The notes under the pieces were generated by a model. That model saw only the letters and a list, made by a program, of their open reading frames with translations, was not told where the DNA came from and made no database searches. From CAZSTA01 sp964609495 [NCBI: uncultured bacterium] (GTDB taxonomy: Bacteria; CAZSTA01), in contig CAZSTA010000087.1 in NCBI GenBank assembly GCA_964609495.1, positions 1-9,517 on the forward strand: a stretch of DNA of 9,517 nucleotides, read 5' to 3'. Positions within the stretch are counted from its first letter, which is position 1. The number at the start of each line of letters is the position of its first letter. This document shows, piece by piece, positions 7,601 to 9,517 of this stretch. A program made the position numbers and the translations under genes.

Positions 7601-8862
7601 CGAGTAGCGACTTTTGCCTCGTGGGGACTGATATCATAGGCGATATTCCGCTTACGATCGAGGGTGGAGATGGGGCAGATAATCAAGAGTATCCGAGCGT
7701 GATCGATACCGTTGATCCAGCCAGGGACATCCTGAGCTATGCCACTCAAGGAGGGATCGGAGCGCTTCGAGTCGATAGGGGATGGTGGAAGACGGTCTAT
7801 CTAGCCTTCGGTTACGAGGCTATAGATAACGCGACCGATAGAAACCTCGTTATGAAGAAGATCATCGATTGGCTATTAGCAGTCAACTACGATGTGGGGA
7901 TCGATCTGGTAGCGACCGACCCCTATCCCTTTGCAGTCAATACCAGTCCTGATATTCTGGTGACCGTATCCAATCAGGGCGATACGAGAGAAGAGACCGA
8001 CCTCAAAATTCGAGTTTATGCCGATAACTCCCCAGTAGGAGATGAACAGACCATAGCTGAGTTGAAACCGCATGAGAGCAAAGTTCTGACCTTCACTGGC
8101 TGGAAAGCAGGTAATACTAGTAAAAAGGTTACCCTTAAGGCTCTCATCACCAGTCCACCAGTCGAAGGGGAGGAGGATCTTGTTGATAACGAGGTTATCC
8201 TCGAGGTTCAGGCTGTATCCACCGATACAGTGCCTCCGGTGATCACCAGAGCGATGGTCAACCCCAACATTTTCACTCCAGATAAGTATGGAACTAGGTT
8301 CACCACTCTCTCCTTTTCGCTGTCCGAACCTAGCTTGGTCACTGTAGGAATTTATGATAAATCGGAAAATTTGGTTAAGATTCTGGCGGATAAGGAGGCA
8401 GTCGAGAAGGGATCCTACTCGACTACCTGGGATGGTGCGAGCGATCAGGGTCAGATCGTTGCTGAGGGGGTATATACCATCAAAATCGAGGCTCAGGATA
8501 TCCTGGGCAATCAGTCCAACCCGATTCAAATCGAGGTGGAAGTGGTAAGCGGGGCCATAAAGATAGTTAACCTCCATCCCTCCCCGAACCCCTATAATCC
8601 CGATAGGGGCGCCTTGAAGATTATATACACTCTGACGGTCGGAGGACACGATATAGAGGTTAGGATATACAATACCGCCGGAGAGTTGATCCGAGAGCTA
8701 TCTGAGATAGGACAGCCTTACGGAGATAACTATATCGAGTGGGATGGCACTGATGAGGATGGAGAGACGGTGCTAAACGGACTCTACATCTTCCAAATCA
8801 GGGCGACCGATGTGGATAACAACACCGCCTCCAAGATCGAGACGATCGTAGTTATAAAGTAG
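4648..8862 (+). CDS. Secreted HExxH metalloprotease-like protein with CARDB and C-terminal FlgD-type Ig domains
   Basis: 1404 aa from ATG 4648, chosen because it opens directly into a signal peptide (1-27: RRSR, long Leu/Ile core, SLTWA cleavage region). AAGGAG lies at 4627-4632, a long 15-nt spacing; a TTG at 4600 would add 16 charged residues. Domains: about 45-405 putative zinc protease with HELIH (254-258) followed by WEEGFTEGA, where Glu273 or Glu277 would be the third zinc ligand (gluzincin pattern); 430-590 beta-rich; 655-735 CARDB/Ig-like; 750-840 Ig-like, opening with DKTPP; 860-1079 a GATase-1-like region with GGRLFITGQDIG, a module often found in large surface proteins; 1082-1190 CARDB; 1194-1300 and 1302-1404 two FlgD-type Ig domains, the last with PNPYNP, GELIREL, WDGTDEDG and LNGLYIFQI. 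That end resembles type IX sorting tails. The product is probably exported to the surface; substrate unknown. It follows hisS by 59 nt with no clear promoter. Confidence 0.85.
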   Translation: MKNRRSRIVIGLLILSLILTLSSLTWARPQEGAEEVSDNFAKSSFEFISEGRTPRPLPINLPKQYFHIVSDEPFNTIVDGPMNALVVEIDDASDDQAVNRAIKDALWRAKGTLDPDIARDDMIDIIVMLMEKGKLLLPDLEMARMGMKALGDPENEIHLVFLDWEPADEDAWYVFFYGPDHEIGGDGLGIYPLMKKIYGSPGFDITVTVIRDNDMPPGVAAYTIPARNEVHMPDFEKMQEWGYTLDQFRQVLVHELIHDFHDDLVFAMDAWEEGFTEGASVMAMNLYKYRDDPNTLETLHFGSYDSWNQPGIGGCFRFSYFGIDRLARERYDQSAAAWQKVVLGYPNFWKKFNAQYYQDAATAPYLPGDTPALKKIAANYAPIVEGLAFYEWYGRQYILNTSPPPNFTDRIFINNLPQPLDSPSSLPTPIECLPEGEQGLSVELFCWWTYDQYEIGNGGTGTLTFTDAAGGEIGKDTMDFISGNNVIAAGGTTDSNCGFYNRRFYAIPEGLDPQRIKIDLDVMTEFDTELATSVYYEHKVYENKDAGVYGCIVGEDGGEVTVFADTSATATYTAEVSKGVFELPDTLMIDKPQKLNITYALPDGNTTSWKRNTGYEYYRLQVWPQGLSAILQILGYPEISDGYIDDQGNFVEGDGDFSSGDVVRVNFKLTNVGTADAQGVVIDFSEVDKNLYPMGHIEVGDFPVNAIGEATVYFIIEYSAPDKYTLPIKIKATDVLSREFCLVDTSVVITDKTPPIPTVVTTDPKFVPVGSSGTITVEGLIDGSGVALVKAILEDPTGVNPDVEIVLTESATAQGGVFTGSFTPPVEGNWVVDISTKDGVGNKGNFSDMAGMSSRELQDSADLFLILPPETYDIALDAVADVRDYYQDALKANSFDYEVWDSWFRGNMDIDVWQGKEYRVTIWVAPVPGATSLWDPSLVDGLKDYMSKGGRLFITGQDIGWAAYEGHIDAEFYEKFLSAKFIEDSSSDFCLVGTDIIGDIPLTIEGGDGADNQEYPSVIDTVDPARDILSYATQGGIGALRVDRGWWKTVYLAFGYEAIDNATDRNLVMKKIIDWLLAVNYDVGIDLVATDPYPFAVNTSPDILVTVSNQGDTREETDLKIRVYADNSPVGDEQTIAELKPHESKVLTFTGWKAGNTSKKVTLKALITSPPVEGEEDLVDNEVILEVQAVSTDTVPPVITRAMVNPNIFTPDKYGTRFTTLSFSLSEPSLVTVGIYDKSENLVKILADKEAVEKGSYSTTWDGASDQGQIVAEGVYTIKIEAQDILGNQSNPIQIEVEVVSGAIKIVNLHPSPNPYNPDRGALKIIYTLTVGGHDIEVRIYNTAGELIRELSEIGQPYGDNYIEWDGTDEDGETVLNGLYIFQIRATDVDNNTASKIETIVVIK

Positions 8863-8922
8863 CAGAAAGGGAGAGGAGTAGTGAATTCAAGATATGATCC
8901 CCCTAACCTATCCCACGAGGGG

Positions 8923-8977
8923 AAAAAGGTAACTTTTTAACCATGAGTTCTATTGACTGCAAAAAAGTTACCTTTTA
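8923..8977. repeat. Perfect 15-bp inverted repeat nested in repeat copy B
   Basis: AAAAGGTAACTTTTT (8924-8938) is the exact reverse complement of AAAAAGTTACCTTTT (8962-8976), with a 23-nt loop. Compared with copy A, where only AGA (75-77) lies between GGGG and GGGAAC, copy B has these 55 nt. It is AT-rich, unlike the surrounding C/G-rich element. It looks like a tiny palindromic insertion; no target duplication longer than a base or two is visible. Confidence 0.75.
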
Positions 8978-9024
8978 GGGAACATCGAGATAAGCTCGAT
9001 CTCTTTAGTTCCCCCTCCCTTGAC

Positions 9025-9043
9025 GGGAGGGGTTAGGGGAGGG
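9025..9043 (+). other. Potential G-quadruplex in repeat copy B
   Basis: G-runs of 3, 4, 4 and 3 with loops A, TTA and A give a canonical quadruplex pattern. It is equivalent in place to 125-145 in copy A, and the four runs are kept although run lengths and the middle loop differ. It lies about 90 bp before the PorV-like start codon. Confidence 0.45.
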
Positions 9044-9131
9044 TGATTTAAGGTGAGTTCAAGGACTAATCTGCTCCCGAACATCCCAGACAAGAAATTT
9101 TGAAACTGCTTGAATAGGAGGATTAAGATAG

Positions 9132-9517
9132 ATGACGAAGCTCGTTAAGATCTCGCTGGTGGGAATTTTATGGTTATTTCTTCTGATGCAAACCTCGAAC
9201 GCGGTGGAGGAGGGAGCTTTCGCTCGCATCGGGGTGGGAGCTAGACCTCTAGGTATGGGAGGAGCCTTCGTCGCGGTAGCTGATGATGCCAATTCCGTAT
9301 ATTGGAATCCTGCTGGCTTAACCTCCCTGGAGGGTATGGAGTTCACCAGTATGTATTCTCAGCAGTTAGGAATCATTGATTACAACTTCTTAGCCTTTGC
9401 TTCCCCCTTCGAAAATATTGGGAATTTTGGGATAAGTTGGATAGGTTTAAGTGCAGATACGATCTACAGTAGTGGAGCGGGAACCTACAGCGAGAACACC
9501 ATCGCTATATCCTATGG
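9132..9517 (+). CDS. PorV/PorQ (UPF0164)-type outer-membrane barrel protein, 5' part
   Basis: First 128 residues of a gene that runs off the window with no stop. Residues 1-24 are a signal peptide (KLVK, hydrophobic core, QTSNA cleavage region). The mature start FARIGVGARPLGMGGAFVAV, then ADDANSVYWNPAGL, is the hallmark N-terminus of PorV/PorQ-like UPF0164 proteins, FadL-related outer-membrane beta-barrels. The following alternating strands (YNFLAFASP, NFGISWIGL) fit barrel hairpins. In Bacteroidota PorV is the type IX shuttle that carries C-terminally tagged cargo, and many candidate phyla place such genes next to proteins with FlgD-type tails, as here. AGGAGG (9116-9121) sits 10 nt before the ATG. 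Whether it is a true PorV or a generic paralogue cannot be told from this fragment. Confidence 0.85.
   Translation, partial: MTKLVKISLVGILWLFLLMQTSNAVEEGAFARIGVGARPLGMGGAFVAVADDANSVYWNPAGLTSLEGMEFTSMYSQQLGIIDYNFLAFASPFENIGNFGISWIGLSADTIYSSGAGTYSENTIAISY

Larger units (their letters stand above)
8899..9062. repeat. Intergenic hairpin repeat, copy B (interrupted)
   Basis: Second copy of the element at 44-164, in the same orientation. It shares CCCCCT (8899-8904), TCCCACGAGGGG (8911-8922), GGGAAC.TCGAGAT (8978 onward), TTCCCCCTCCCT, and GGGAGGGTGATTTAAGG through GTTCAA at 9062. Stem 2 is CCCCTCCC (9012-9019) with GGGAGGGG (9025-9032). Stem 1 is broken by the extra segment at 8923-8977. A short extra stem ATCGAG/CTCGAT (8984-9000) is absent from copy A. 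Downstream, AGTTCAAGGACTAAT (9056-9070) resembles AGTTAAAGACTAAT (29-42) just before copy A, hinting at head-to-tail units. With the flanks, this fills the 269-bp gap between genes; no promoter or terminator is clear in it. Confidence 0.78.

Noticed and set aside
7876-8649. 257-residue open frame on the minus strand
   Set aside because: It lies wholly inside the CARDB/FlgD-type Ig coding region, shows no family motif and no ribosome site that I can see.
8953-8981. TTGACT in the loop of the nested palindrome as a promoter
   Set aside because: At 17-nt spacing the -10 position reads TAGGGA, which is far from TATAAT.
9059-9346. Minus-strand open frame over the PorV-like start
   Set aside because: The + strand frame has a strong ribosome site, a signal peptide and the UPF0164 signature; the minus frame is a shadow.

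Overview
The window reads as chromosomal DNA from a diderm (LPS-type outer membrane) bacterium, probably of an uncultivated or candidate phylum. An LptC-like protein and a PorV/UPF0164-type outer-membrane barrel imply two membranes. The combination of a Clp1/Grc3-type polynucleotide kinase, a histidyl-tRNA synthetase closer to the archaeal/eukaryotic subgroup, and a giant secreted protein ending in FlgD-type Ig domains is typical of poorly sampled lineages (Poribacteria-, WOR-3- or Aerophobetes-like). I cannot fix the phylum from sequence alone. Codon use favours AGA/AGG arginine and ATA isoleucine throughout, with no obvious break between genes. All genes lie on the + strand.

Layout. 1-240 has no gene and holds a GC-skewed, hairpin-forming intergenic repeat (copy A), then a near-consensus sigma-70 promoter whose predicted start point coincides with the lptC ATG. 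lptC (245-832) and the Clp1-like kinase (846-1970) form a tight pair. 1971-2095 carries a small hairpin and a rho-independent terminator. Endonuclease V (2096-2806) follows with its own good Shine-Dalgarno. A second sigma-70-type promoter (2852-2880) precedes a 99-residue unrecognised protein (2936-3235) and hisS (3266-4588). A 1404-residue secreted multidomain metalloprotease-like protein (4648-8862) comes next. The 269-bp gap 8863-9131 carries a second copy of the repeat (copy B), interrupted by a 55-nt segment that is mostly a perfect 15-bp inverted repeat. The window ends inside a PorV/UPF0164-type gene (9132 onward).

How the genes may work together. The left half mixes envelope biogenesis (lptC) with nucleic-acid enzymes (5'-OH kinase, inosine-specific endonuclease V, HisRS). 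A shared tRNA/RNA-repair role is possible but is only inference from adjacency. The right half is a more coherent pair: a secreted putative protease with tandem C-terminal FlgD-type Ig domains, next to a PorV-like barrel, suggests a type IX-like export and surface-attachment module. The two repeat copies with a nested palindrome are the most distinctive non-coding structure.
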